Positions 1 through 17,140 are shown, counted from the first letter of the stretch. The stretch: DNA of 64,000 nt from Chrysomallon squamiferum (GCA_012295275.1 CM022668.1:15455891-15519890), one strand, 5' to 3'. Notes: generated from the letters alone by a model not told the origin. Translations and numbers: made by a program.

Positions 1-471
1 TATATATATATATATGTGTCTAACCATTCGTTCTCTATTATTCTCTCTTTTTCGGCTTTCTTCGTTTATTTAATTATTAATAAATTTGATTTTTAAACCA
101 TTTATTTAAAACTTTATTTATTATATTTAAACATTAATTACATTACCTTGATAAATCCTCTGAATATTTAATGAAGGAATGCAGAAGTCGTTAATGAATA
201 AACCGACATTTGAAATTGTACTGAAAACAAAGAATTGAAAAAGGTCAAAACAAAACAAAAAGTCTTCTCACCCAGAGCAATTGTTTTTTTTTTTTATTTA
301 TGTTTTTGTGTGTTATGTGATATTACGTTATGTTGTGTTGTTTTGTGTTGTGTTTTGTTTTGTTTTGTTAAGTATAACTTTTAGTTTATTTTTTTCATTT
401 CATTTATTTCAATTTATCTATTTTTTTATTTTTTTTTTTTTTTTTATCCATTTATTTATTTATGTAACCAT

Positions 472-514
<43 letters not shown>

Positions 515-785
515 TTTCATTACATTACATTACATTACAGCGCACTACATTTTATCTTATTTGTTTCTTTATTTATTTCCTTCTTGTTATCTTTTTAGGA
601 TTTGTTTTGTTGTGGTTTATTTTATTTTTTTTATTGGTTTTTAATTATTTACAGATTTTCTTATTTATTTATTTACAATATAATATTTAAAATACTTTTT
701 TTATTTTTTGTTTATGTTTATTTATTTCATTACATACAATTTTTTTTTTTAATTCATTTATTTAATCATCGTCATTGTCATCATC

Positions 786-816
<31 letters not shown>

Positions 817-1329
817 CCAGAAGCGATTTACATGTCGTAACAAATATCATCACTAAGAAATCATTAACGTTTCAACTTTACCAACGAATGCAATAAGTAA
901 ATCTTGGAAACGATACTGAACAGAATTGAAAAACAAAACAAAACCAAAACCATACCAAGCCGTTGTCAAGCAGGAAAGGATAAGATAACTCGCCACTTTT
1001 ACAAAGCAAATGTTTACCGCATAAAACAGAATTGTCTCCCTTGCATCAGTAGAAGTTATCATGATTTGCGTTTTTAATAATACCAAATTTACATTGTACC
1101 AAATGTTTGTATTTATTTCTGTTGGATTATACATTCGATTTAAGTACACGCGCATATATGTATGAAAATCTATACATACATACATACATAGATACATACA
1201 TACATACATACATACATACATACATACATACATACATACATACATACATACATGCATACATACATGCATACATGCATACATACATACATACATACATACA
1301 TACATACATACATACATACATACATAAGA
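1..1329. other. no gene; T-rich and simple repeats
   Basis: It holds (TA)n at the left edge, long T/TTTA-rich tracts at 290-520 and 600-760, a (TCATTA)n array near 780-821, unique AT-rich DNA at 840-1170, and (CATA)n from 1172 to 1325. The long open frames here are translations of repeats. Confidence 0.8.
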
Positions 1330-1537
1330 TGATTTTGATAACCGAACTGTAACATCGTGGGCCTTCGGAGTGCGGGTGAATGGGTGTCATACGTTCGAGT
1401 CTCGTCAGCGGCATCTGACGGGTTTGTGAAATCGTGATTTGACTTTGTCCTCCTGCGCCAGTGCGTAGCTTAATATTGTCTGTGTGCAGAGTCTAATCAG
1501 ACGTACTAAAGACAGATAATATTCAAAATCCTAAAAT
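1330..1537 (+). mobile_element. tRNA-derived SINE, copy 1
   Basis: An A-box-like GATAACCGAACTG at 1337 and a B-box-like ACGTTCGAGTCTC at 1391 are followed by a body and a tail (1511-1537) shared with the copy at 40,240. The element is flanked on both sides by (CATA)n microsatellite. This copy is longer, retaining about 45 bp around the B box that the other lacks. Confidence 0.75.
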
Positions 1538-1892
1538 AAATACATACATACATACATAGATACATACATACATATATACAAACAAGCATACATAAATACA
1601 TACGTTGGAGTACATATTTTTGTATCAAAAGCTCGACACGATAGAAAGATAGACAATGTTGACTTTGTTTAAATCTCTTGAAGAAAGGAAACAGAAACTT
1701 GAGATGACGTAAACGTGGAATGAAAATTCCTTTCATCAGAAAACAATATCACCAGTTACATGAAAAAACTGAATAAAACTAAATAATAAATGATAGACAA
1801 AATTGAAAAATATATATATATATATTTTTTAAATAAATGAATAAAAATTTAGTATTCTTTGCAGAAAATGCTTAAAGATGTTTTAAAATGTA

Positions 1893-1925
<33 letters not shown>

Positions 1926-2022
1926 AAACACACAAACACACATACACACATATATGTATGTGCCTATGTGTGTGCGCACGCACTTTATTAAAATAAAACT
2001 GCATATCCCGGTTACGTGGTTC

Positions 2023-2082
<60 letters not shown>

Positions 2083-2171
2083 TACTTACATACATACCTA
2101 ATCTAAAAGTTATCTGAAACAGGGTCAAGATGTCGATTATCTGTTTCATGACTGTTATAAATCTTGTTATG

Positions 2172-2202
<31 letters not shown>

Positions 2203-2504
2203 CAAAATTTGTGAGTCAGTTTCATTACAAAATTAATTTATATTGCTTCGATGCTTAACCTCTATCACTCTACAGGTATTCGTGAAAAGGTATTTGTAGC
2301 AAACGGTGAATGTTTGATAGGTTATATCTGCGCTGTAACGTGTACATTGAAATCAAACGTGATTAACACAGATTAAAGTCGAATATTTCGATAATATTAC
2401 GTGTGTACTGACATACATATATAATGAAAAAAAAAAAGAAATTGAAAAATGAATTCAGAAGAAAGAAAGAAAGAAAAGAATAAAGAAAATAAGTGGAAGG
2501 ACAG

Positions 2505-2591
<87 letters not shown>

Positions 2592-3189
2592 AAAACATTT
2601 AATTTGCCAAAAGACACACAGACCAGATGAACGAACGAACGGAGAGGAATACTGATTATAGTAATTAACTAGATGAATAGAACTGAAAAATACATAAATG
2701 TGATGTAACAGACGGAGACAAAGAATTATTACTATTATTATTGTTATAGTTATTGTTATTGTTATTTTTATTGTTATTGTTATTCAGCTTTAACAATGTA
2801 GGACAATCCTGTGAGACAAGACCCGTATTACAAAACAACAGTCACAGATTTCACAACAAAAAAACCACACCCCGTCCCCTTTCTACAAAGTTCCCATCCT
2901 AAATGTATCCTAGCGGAATATCCCCAATCACGTGACCTGTGAACAGGGCTTAAGCAATAATACTGTGAGCGATGTCCTGAGTTTTGTCACTTCGAAAACA
3001 AAAGATTTAAACAAAGAACCGTGTCGATATTTAACTATTGCCGAAACTGTACGGAATAAAACAAAGGAACTATCAAAACAGGATTACCGCGCAGTAACAA
3101 TAAATAAAAAAATAAATTATAAAAATATAAAAAAACGCCTGTCGACTACTTTGACACAGTGAGAAGTATCGTGTGTAAACACACAGCCT
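1538..3189. repeat. microsatellite block: (CATA)n, (TA)n, (CA)n, poly-T, (AG)n
   Basis: (CATA)n lies at 1538-1605, (TA)n-(CA)n at 1890-1925, (AC)n at 2024-2079, poly-T at 2177-2202, (AG)n at 2510-2590 and (TTATTG)n near 2736-2784. No gene is seen between them. Confidence 0.85.
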
Positions 3190-3338
3190 CGTTTTCAAGT
3201 TGATCACAGCCCCGTAACAAGTGGTTCGTCGTAGCGGGTCCCAGAACTTTTCTAACTTTTGCCAGACTTTGTGACATTCGCTTTTACTTTTTCTGCTTGG
3301 ATACACTGACCGCACGTGCGAGAAGGGGAGCAAGAAAT
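3190..3338 (+). other. alternative candidate innexin first exon / 5' UTR island
   Basis: A GC-richer island ends in AAGAAAT|GTAAGTAC with GT at 3339. Joined to 25158 it would create an ATG across the junction and read directly into Gly-Ile-Ser-Asp. The phase fits, as for the 16.2 kb candidate, so these could be alternative promoters, or one or both may be chance. No conserved coding sequence is visible in the island. Confidence 0.2.
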
Positions 3339-3756
3339 GTAAGTACACCGCTAAACACTGCGTGGAACGCACACGTATGTTTATTTTTCTTCATTTATTT
3401 ACTGTATCCCCAGGTTTAAGTCAGGCGTTCGCTCGCTCGGTCTAAGCGTCTTTTGGACAGCGCGAGACTGTGTGTCTCACTTTCGACTGTTTTCTAAACA
3501 ACAGCTTTCAATTACGACTTGCGTAACTTGAAGATGTTGCTTGTGTTTGTTATGTATTTCCATTCTCGGGTTGAAGTTTGGTTAAGTTACCATAATAATA
3601 ATAATGATGATGAAGATGTTGATAATAATAATGATGATGATAATAGTAAATATCATACAATAATTATTTAATTAACGTACAATGAACCGTTACAATATTT
3701 TTATAATTATTAGAATATATTTTGTTATGAATTAAATATAGAAAGTACTATTTTAC

Positions 3757-3850
<94 letters not shown>
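3757..3850. repeat. (AAT)n joined head-on to (ATT)n
   Basis: About 36 bp of ATA/AAT units are followed directly by about 55 bp of ATT units. The array is self-complementary and could fold into a long hairpin or cruciform. Confidence 0.85.
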
Positions 3851-8650
<4,800 letters not shown>

Positions 8651-8945
8651 TATTTATAATGTAATGTAACGTAACGTAATTTAACGTAATGTGATATATC
8701 GTAATACAACATGACGTCACATGACGTAATGCAAAGTAATGTAACTTAATGAAACGTAGAGAAATAGCATGCAAGTGATGTAATATAATGAAATTTATTA
8801 CAATGTAATGTAAAGTACTAAATTATAATGTAGTAACGTAATTATGATGTAATATAACCCAAGGTGACGTAATGTAATATAATACAACACAGTGTGACGT
8901 AATGAAATATAATGCAATGTAGTTTAATGTTATTTAATGTAATGC
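8651..8945. repeat. decayed pentanucleotide (GTAAT)-type array
   Basis: About 295 bp in which GTAAT/GTAAC/ATGTA words recur with roughly 5 bp spacing, heavily mutated. It includes a TGACGTCA palindrome produced by the same word set. Confidence 0.7.
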
Positions 8946-9177
8946 AGACAATCTCAGTGTCCTGATTTTTGTTCGGTTTAACATCTTGTTGCATTAATTA
9001 CTTTAGAAAATTAGACAATTGTTTACTTTTATACATGTCGCTGATTGCCGAGGTTTACTGAATTTCAATTCCACACCTGCTGGCGAAATATAATCAGTGT
9101 CCATTTCAGTGTACTGTTACAGGGGCTGGACTGTAATCAGCAAATTTGTAACGTAAGCAGCCATTATTGTTTACACG

Positions 9178-9178
9178 A

Positions 9179-9233
<55 letters not shown>

Positions 9234-9462
9234 AGAACCAAACAAATAATAAATAAATAAATAAATAAATAAAAAATAAATAAATAAACAAATAAATAAA
9301 TAAACAAATAAATAAATAAAGAACCAAACAAAAAACAAACAAACAAATAAACAAACAAACAAACAAACAAACAAACAAACAAACAAACAAACAAACAAAC
9401 AAACAAACAAACAAACAAACAAACAAACAAACAAACAAACAAACAAATAAATAAATAAATAA
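9178..9462. repeat. (AAAT)n - (AAAC)n composite tetranucleotide array
   Basis: About 285 bp: TAAA units with interruptions, then about 110 bp of AAAC units, then TAAA again. The period of 4 leaves all three minus-strand frames open, giving spurious (YLFI)n and (CLFV)n peptides. Confidence 0.95.
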
Positions 9463-10162
9463 ATGTGGATATTCGCTTTGGGGTCGACACATTCTTTGAG
9501 ACGTAATGTCATTTTGTACGTTATAAAACCCAGTTACTTTATCTTTGCTTTGGCCATAAATCTTCTCCCTGTTGTTTTTTTCCCGGACAGGTTTGGCGAA
9601 AAATGTGTTCGTAAAGTCCGCACGCACGCACCTTTGTTCATGGGAAGTTCATAGACTAACCACAATTAGGTGGTCAAGTTAATAACATAATTCACGATCC
9701 GACAAGGAGATTCCGGGTCACGTTTTGAAACACTGTTGTACTCAATGGTGTGGATTGCGTTGTATGTCATTGTACGTTGTTATATTTGTTATAGGTGGTT
9801 GTGTTATGTTAGTGTTATTACTGGGGTTTTATAGCAGTGTATAGTATATGGCCCCATACTTTGGAAATGAGATATATATCTAAAAAAAAAAAAAAATGTT
9901 TCATTGCTTTAGGACTTTACGATTAATGTAGCGTCGAATAAAGTTCTGTCTATGGTCATTTGACACAGAGACCAAATTTATTTTATTTACTTCCAGCTGA
10001 ATAGGTTTTTACGTTCAGCCCTAATCTTTGCAAAATGTAAAATATTGAGACTCGTTGCTTCTTTCTTTCGTTAAAACTAAATATTTGACAGTTGTTAATA
10101 TGTTTTAAAATGTCAATAAGCAAACTGCTGATTCAGAAATAATAATAATAAAATAGAATTCA

Positions 10163-10300
<138 letters not shown>

Positions 10301-11075
10301 TCGTCCCAATGTCTATGTATTTCTGTCTGTCTGTTTATGTCTGTGTGTTTCTATACACATATATGAAGACACTTTTTATTTCTCACATCTACGTGTATGT
10401 GTGTCACCAAGGCCTTCGCTCTCACCACCAACAATGTGAAAAGTTACAAATCTCTTTGTGTTCCTCTTTTAACACCTTGCCTTGAAATTTCAGATCTTGA
10501 CATCGATATTTTACTGTGCTTTTTTGACAGCTAGAAGGTGATAATCGTATCCAGTAATGGTGTGAAGATTCCTCGTTGTTAAATGTTTATGGTCAGTGGT
10601 CAAACACAAAGAAAAATCATCTTTCTCTCTCGAAGCGGTCAGTTGGTTTAGACTTCTTTTGTCCCAAATGGACGTCCGTAATTCCTTTGTGTTTCGGAGG
10701 AAGGGATTGTCCAGTTTTTGACCAGCGTTGATCAGTTGGGAGGTGTTTGGGGAGAGGAATGTTTCTGAGGATTTCGTATTCAGTATCAGAACTGGGCGTT
10801 TGTTTTATAGAGAAATACACAGACACACGAATTTGTTTTTTTTATATATGTATGTATGGTGTCTGTTGTCATACAAATTCAAACCTCAAAAAATATTTCA
10901 CTGTATAGAATTTGATATTTAAAAAGTTTGAATATGTGTATGCGTTTGTGTGTGTCTGTATGTATATATATATATATATATAAACAGTGACATATTTTTC
11001 TAATTTTGAAACTGTGACAAAAGACACCATCATGTTAAATTCATCAATTAGGTGTTTTTTAAAAATAAAATGATT

Positions 11076-11170
11076 GACCACTACCAACATCGCTGGACCT
11101 TCTTAAAAAAACACCCCTAGTAACAAGGGTGGACAAAATCCCCTATTGTGACCACTTCCAACATTGGCGG
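11076..11170 (-). mobile_element. dispersed repeat, copy A
   Basis: In reverse complement it matches 19,345-19,415 across blocks such as GTGGTCACAATAGGG, GTCCACCCTTGTT, AGGGGTGTTT and GGTCCAGCGATG. It contains an internal short direct repeat with 74 bp spacing (GACCACTxCCAACAT at 11076 and 11150). It is non-coding, probably a remnant of a non-autonomous transposon. Confidence 0.7.
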
Positions 11171-11521
11171 CCAAAGCCAACACAAGTCGTTTATCTCCAA
11201 AACACGGTCAGCTTGGTCATTCCATTGTCCGGTATAATTCCGTCCATCTTTTCATTTCGGCGGTGTTTGTCTCATATCAGTGGGGGGGGGTCCTAGAACA
11301 TAGCAATAAATATTCATTATCTTTGAAAGAGGTCGGCGTTTACGAGTGGGAAAGTTCCACACTCAGTCGCTCAGCCGGGTTCCTTGTTGAGTCCGAACGA
11401 ACTGAACTGTTTGTTTCGTTATCTGAACTGAAATTGTCGAAAACGATCTTGTAACGAATTTGTCCCGACTATCCGTAAATTATGTCTTTATGTGCGTAAT
11501 TAGGTTAGCGAGTTATCATCT

Positions 11522-11582
11522 TACAGAGATATCATCGTACAGAGATATCATCGTACAGAGATATCATCGTACAGAGATATCG
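11522..11582. repeat. 16 bp minisatellite, about 4 units
   Basis: Nearly identical units of ACAGAGATATCATCGT lie immediately before the large TATC/TATG array. Confidence 0.9.
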
Positions 11583-11644
11583 GAAAGCAGGTCCGAGATT
11601 GTTATACTTTTTCGAGTAATTATCGTCATGTATGTTAAATATGT

Positions 11645-12165
11645 TTGTCTGTCTATCTATCTATCTGTGTATCTGTGTATCTATGTATCTATGTATCGAT
11701 GTATCGATGTATCGATGTATCTATGTATCGATGTATCTGTGTATCTGTGTATCTGTGTATCGATGTATCGATGTATCGTTGTATCGATGTATCTATGTAT
11801 CTATGGATCTATGCATCTGTGCATCTGTGTATCTGTGTATCTATGTATCTGTGTATCTATGTATCTGTGTTTCTATGTATCTATCTATGTATCTGTGTAT
11901 CTGTGTATCTGTGTATCTATGTATCTGTGTTTCTATGTTTCTATGTTTCTATGTGTCTATGTGTCTATGTATCTATGTATCTATGTATCTATGCATCTGT
12001 GTATCTGTGCATCTATGTATCTATGTATCTATGTATCTATGTATCTATGTATCTATGTATCTATGTTTCTATGTTTCTATGTATCTATATTTCTATGTTT
12101 CTATGTATCTATGTATCTATATATCTCTGTATCGATGGATCCAGTTATCTATCAATCTAAACATA
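11645..12165. repeat. variant (TATCTATG/TATCTGTG)n array, about 520 bp
   Basis: Four/eight-base units with GTATC cores and T/G/C variation. The period is not a multiple of three, so all plus frames stay open and encode (CIYVSMYL)-like repeats. This explains a 253-codon open frame here without any gene. Confidence 0.95.
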
Positions 12166-12239
12166 TATATCTGTGTCTGAACGTATCTACGTTTCTCTGG
12201 GTTCGAGTCGATATTCATTGACTTTAATCTCTAAACAAT

Positions 12240-13090
12240 GCTTACGTCTTTTAATTTGAGCGTGACCACTTTAGGGTTAAATCCATTTTAGCCATCTGTA
12301 GACGTACCACGTTTTAACAAGATAAATGAAGACGTCGTTTCAGACGTTGTCCCACACACACACACCAGACCGTTTCTGACACGGAGCTTAACGTCTTCTA
12401 GTAACTCCGCTTCAAAACGCTGATCTGAGACAAGAAACTCTCACGGCTCTGTAGCTTTTAACAAAACAAAACAGAGTAAAATTACAGCGTTCCACACAAC
12501 ATCTCCCTTGTTCTTCTCGTATTCTCCGATTTCAGATTATTACGAAAATCCACACGACTTCACAAGAAAAAAAACTCAGGTGAAGCATGGATAATTAGAC
12601 TTGTCATATAGTTCCATATATAATATTATAGATTTTGTAAAATTTAAAGTTGGTGTAATTAAGGTCGTCGTTTTGTTGACTATGGATTATTGTTTGTTTT
12701 CGTCCTAATTCGTACACTTAATGTCAGTTTGAATACGAGTGTACACAAACGTTAATTATCGCTTCGGTAGTAATTCGTATATTAATTACCGCGTTAACGC
12801 TAATACGTACAGACCTACTATTTGATCTGCATTCTTGTATCAAACTGGGCTGTTGTTAAGTATTTATTCAGAAGCTTTGAATTCCATTTTGCTCATTGCT
12901 TGGCAGGTAGTCTCTGTTATTCTGTTGTTGGTACTCGACCTCCTAAATTATTATTTTGTGCGAATGAATATGGGTCAGGATTTTAATTTGTTTTCTTTGT
13001 GATTTTTGTTTTTGTTTTTTGTTGTTTTTTAAATAAAAGGTTGAAGTGGTTTGAAAGAACATTATATTACTTGTTGTTACTTGTTGGTAC
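12240..13090. other. unique AT-rich DNA with a homeodomain-like motif cluster
   Basis: No coding sequence is recognised. At 12,740-12,830 several TAATTA/ATTAAT cores and a 10 bp palindrome GCGTTAACGC occur close together. Confidence 0.4.
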
Positions 13091-13093
13091 TTC

Positions 13094-13135
13094 GTTCATT
13101 CGTTCGTTCGTTCGTTCGTTCGTTCGTTCGTTCAT
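13094..13135. repeat. (TTCG)n microsatellite
   Basis: About ten units of TTCG flanked by TTCA variants. It is a CpG-containing tetranucleotide, unusual among the AT and AG arrays here. Confidence 0.9.
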
Positions 13136-13365
13136 TCATTTATATATATATAAAGTTCCCGTTTTATATAAATTAGTTTTTGTTCAGTATAGGCATTGTT
13201 TAATTAATTAAATGTTAATGGGATTATCATTATTATCAGAAGTAGTTTTGTTAATATCAGTTATTGTTGTTGTTGCTGCTGCTGCTGTTGATTTTATTAC
13301 GATTATTGTTGCTGTTATTTTGTTATTGTTGTTGTGGTTGTTATGGTTCCTGTTGTTTTCGCTGA

Positions 13366-13399
<34 letters not shown>

Positions 13400-14033
13400 G
13401 CTCCTGTTGACAGTTTATTTCAAACCATGGTCCACATTTTATTTTAACAGTTTCAGACGTGTACCAAACCTTATACAAAACCTTGTTTATGTATATGGTT
13501 GAAGTTTAATTTACATGTCTTTCATCTGACTACAGTCCTCTTAGTATGTTTTCAATGAGGTTTATTTATGCAATAAAAACCACATAATGTCCGGGTCACC
13601 TTAACTTGGTATAGGATAAGTGGTCTGTCTTTCTCTCTTTTTTGTATTCCAGTTGTTTTATTTTTATGTTTGTACTGTTTTATTTTTAATGATTTTTATT
13701 TAATGTTCTTTTCTTTTCTTCTTTCAAGTTATTCTCTAGGTCCCTGTATAAAATATACGTAGTTATTATCGTAATTATAATATATTCAGAACACAATTAG
13801 ATTTCTAGGCGGTTTTTTGGTTTTTTTTTTTTTTTTTTTCTCCTCTAAGGTATGACAGGCAATATATTTTACCTGATATATAATCTTGTAACAAGAAAAA
13901 ATATGTATATAAGGACGAAAAGATAACATAACAAAGAAACAAGTAAGGACATATTTTTTTAATAATTTGTTTATGGTTTTCTGGTTTATTTGGCCTGACC
14001 GTCCAGGAGATTTTCTCAATGTATGGATTTAGC

Positions 14034-14068
<35 letters not shown>

Positions 14069-15379
14069 TTGTATGCCTGTTGTCATTCTGAATTCGGATA
14101 CCTACGTGTCTGTTTATTGTTTAAAGACTTTTTTTTTTTCTTTTTTTTCACATACGTAACTTCAAAACTGACCGGCAGATTTATGTATGTATAAAACCTC
14201 CATCAATCTGTCTGTCTTATCTGTTATTGATTTATGTATCTTAAATCATATGCAAGACACTTCATCCACGAATGTAAAAGTTTTATAAGGCCCTTATAGG
14301 ATTAGTTTGCACTTTCGTCAACGTATTTATTGCCAAAACGAAGATGTTAACATTGTCATAGCTGAGAAAATGATTAGTACAGTGGCATCTAGGAATTTGC
14401 ATCGTTTTGCATTTAATTATGTTATAAGAGATTTTTTCTAGAGATTTTTCAGAAAACGAAAATTAAGTTTGGAAAAAGAGGAAGAACAACAAAAAATAAG
14501 TATAAATAAAATAAAATAATCGTAGCAAATTAAAACTAAGTAAAACTAATAATAATAATAATAATAATAAGAGCAGTAATAACAGTGAATAATAATAACA
14601 ACGACGACGACAACAACAACAACAACAACAGTAGTAGTAATATTAGTAACAGCTGTTGTTGTTATGAATATTACGTTAACAACGTTGGCAATGAGAAACA
14701 ATTTGGTGCACAGCAACCAAAAGATAATAGCGTTACTTGCAGGTCACGTGCTATATTTGTCTTGTTTAACTAGTACACAGACGTGAAGTAGACATTTTCA
14801 AACCTGGTTCAGGAAATATTTACTCAGAATCTAACTGATTTTCTGACGTATCTGCCGAAACGAGGCTTAGGGGATTACGTATTCATTGCGCTAGACTTGC
14901 TCTAGTCATTTTTTAATTTTTTTTTAAATAAATAAAATAAATACCAGTCTAGTTGTATTATAAGGCTCGTTATAACGAGTATTTTTCATTTAATTAAATT
15001 AATTTATTAATTTATTTATTTATTTATTTATTTATTATTCCACGTAATTTAAAACACTACTGAGAATTTAACAACTGCGGCAGTTATATGTTTTCAAGTC
15101 ATATAATAAGACTGTAATTAAATCAGAACAAGAACAAAAAAATTTTTAAAAAAAATAGAATAAATTTTAAATTTAAATAAATAATTGCCTTCTCCGCTTA
15201 CAGGTAGATATGCAGGTCCGTTGGTGTATTGCTTTACATACCTGTGTATCCTAGATTTTTATCAGGTACTTAATCTAAAGTATTAAATATTCACTGAAAA
15301 CGTTATAAATAAAAATGGTCAGTTAACTGACTTTTATAAAATTACAAAAATGAATCTCTTCTCTTCTCTCTGTCTACAC
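13136..15379. other. no gene; AT-rich with (TTG)n, (CTGT)n, (AAT)n
   Basis: (TTG)n lies at about 13365-13400, (CTGT)n at 14031-14065, (AAT)n at about 14549-14570 and (TTTA)n near 15010-15034. I see no gene. Confidence 0.7.
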
Positions 15380-15640
15380 CAAAATGAAAAATCTACTCGA
15401 TCAAAGTTACTTTGTACCCCAAAACTAAAATCTACAGAACTACATTAAGTGTCTTCCCCAGAATAAATTCCACTGTAAATTCAAAGTAACTGTTTACCCG
15501 AAAACAGAATCTACTGAATCAAAGAAATTATCTATCCCGAAGTAAAATCTACTGAATCAAGGTAACAGTCTACTTTAAAATAAAATATACAGGATCACAC
15601 ATCTCAAAACAAAATATACAGAGAGACACAGTGTTAAAAA
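15380..15640. repeat. degenerate minisatellite of about 39 bp, about 7 units
   Basis: Units contain AAAATCTACTGAATCAAAG followed by a TAACTGTCTACCCC-like end. The last two units are shortened. Confidence 0.75.
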
Positions 15641-15759
15641 AACAACAAAAGCTAGCAGTGAAAACGAAAAAAAAAAAAAAAAAAAATCACTAATTTCAGA
15701 CTATCTAAATACAGTCAACTGAAATTTGAACCACGTTATAATTACTTCTGATACCTCAT

Positions 15760-16248
15760 TATCGCTTTGATGTAGATGTTTGTTCCGGTTGTCGTAGTAA
15801 ACTGTCGTCGACGTGACCACGTAGGTGTTGCGGAATGTCGAAATTTCGGTTTGTTTACCGAAGAGGGTGTGCTATCTTGAGTACACCACTCCAGTTGAGA
15901 ATTCTTATTTATTAACTCACCGGACACCCGGGACTGAAATCTGCTACAAAATGATCGGATTTCTTCATTCTACGATGATTTATTTACCAGACAAAAGTTT
16001 TAAAGTTTATTTTAAAGTGTAGATAATCTGGAGAAAATAGTGGTGGATATATATATTCAGTGAATATATATATAAAAAAATTTCAGTTCCGGAGAGTGAG
16101 AGAGGGGAAAAAAAAAAAATCACAACATCATCATTATATTTTCAGTTTAATATTGTTTCAGAGTTTCGTGGATTTAAACTTTTTTTTTTTTTTTTTTGTT
16201 TAATCTTCTGGAAGTTTCAGATACAGTAAATCTTTCTGCTCGTTCGCC
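15760..16248 (+). promoter_or_regulatory. candidate promoter / 5' UTR upstream of innexin exon 1
   Basis: A CpG-bearing patch at 15,770-15,950 is followed by a 23 bp near-palindrome of ATATATATTCA / TGAATATATAT around 16,060 containing TATATAAA, then the ATG at 16249. The link to innexin depends on the exon 1 assignment. Confidence 0.25.
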
Positions 16249-16256
16249 ATGGGAAT
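16249..16256 (+). other. candidate innexin first coding exon
   Basis: A Kozak-like GCCATGG begins at 16246 and is followed two codons later by a near-perfect donor, AAT|GTAAGTA, with GT at 16257. The exon ends with two bases of a codon, exactly the phase the innexin exon at 25158 needs. Splicing would give Met-Gly-Met-Gly before the Ile-Ser-Asp-Val stretch. The sequence just upstream (15,770-15,950) is GC-richer than its surroundings, which fits a promoter/5' UTR. It implies an 8.9 kb intron full of simple repeats. This is inference from splice consensus and phase only; another first exon is possible. Confidence 0.35.
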
Positions 16257-16617
16257 GTAAGTATATTTAGTGAAATTTATCGCTGTTTTCTGTGGTGTTT
16301 TTATCTGAGATTTCACACATGAGTCGATGACAAAGAAAAGGAAATAAATTTTTGTTTTAATGGTTGCCCGGTCAAGCCATTATAACAGAATTATTATGTA
16401 GGTCAGTGTGTGGCAAAATCCTTCAGTGCTTTATAATTCTGATAACTGGACCCTTAATATTAGTCTGGGCATCTCTTTGGTGGTCATTTATTGAAATAAA
16501 AAAAATGTCTCGAGGATTAAATTAAATTGGTAATTGCTGAAACTTGCCTTTATGAGGTTATCTACCATAAAAAGAATGTTAGTAAAAATGTGCAGCTCAC
16601 AAACACGTACAAACAAA

Positions 16618-16740
<123 letters not shown>

Positions 16741-16894
16741 GTATATATATATATATATATATATCCTGTCTTTCTCGTAATATACAAACTTCATAATTTA
16801 CATTACAAATTCTTTCCTAACACAGAGCTATTAACGACACTAAGACTTCATGCCCTTGGGGGGCATACCGATAGCAGATAAACCTATAGACACC

Positions 16895-16985
16895 AAACTG
16901 TTTCACGCGTTTATGCGTGTCACGTGTCTACAACTGACGTAACACGTGACGGAACATGAAGGATAACTCGTAAATCATAACTATG
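16895..16985. promoter_or_regulatory. paired E-box / CRE-like cluster
   Basis: Two CACGTG E-boxes about 24 bp apart bracket a TGACGTAA half-CRE, with CGCGT nearby, in a non-repetitive patch 650 bp after the candidate innexin exon 1. No coding potential is seen. Confidence 0.3.
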
Positions 16986-17105
16986 AACTTTACTTGAATG
17001 AAGGAAGTGATTTTGGGATTATACAACAGTTTAAAGTCTTGACCTCGATAAGCTCATTTATGTTGTGAAGGAAGTATGTACTAAAATACGTATGTACGTA
17101 CGTAA

Positions 17106-17140
<35 letters not shown>

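Noticed and set aside
1330-1405. Possible functional tRNA gene
   Set aside because: A- and B-box-like words are present, but no cloverleaf with paired acceptor stem could be drawn, and a shared body and tail with the 40.2 kb copy shows it is a SINE.
9106-9627. 173-codon minus-strand frame rich in LFVC/LFIY
   Set aside because: Produced by the (AAAT)n/(AAAC)n array. Three overlapping frames show the same pattern.
11460-12221. 253-codon open frame with Cys/Ile/Tyr/Val/Ser periodicity
   Set aside because: It is a translation of the TATC/TATG array. The other two plus frames are equally open with the same peptide repeats, as expected for a period not divisible by three.
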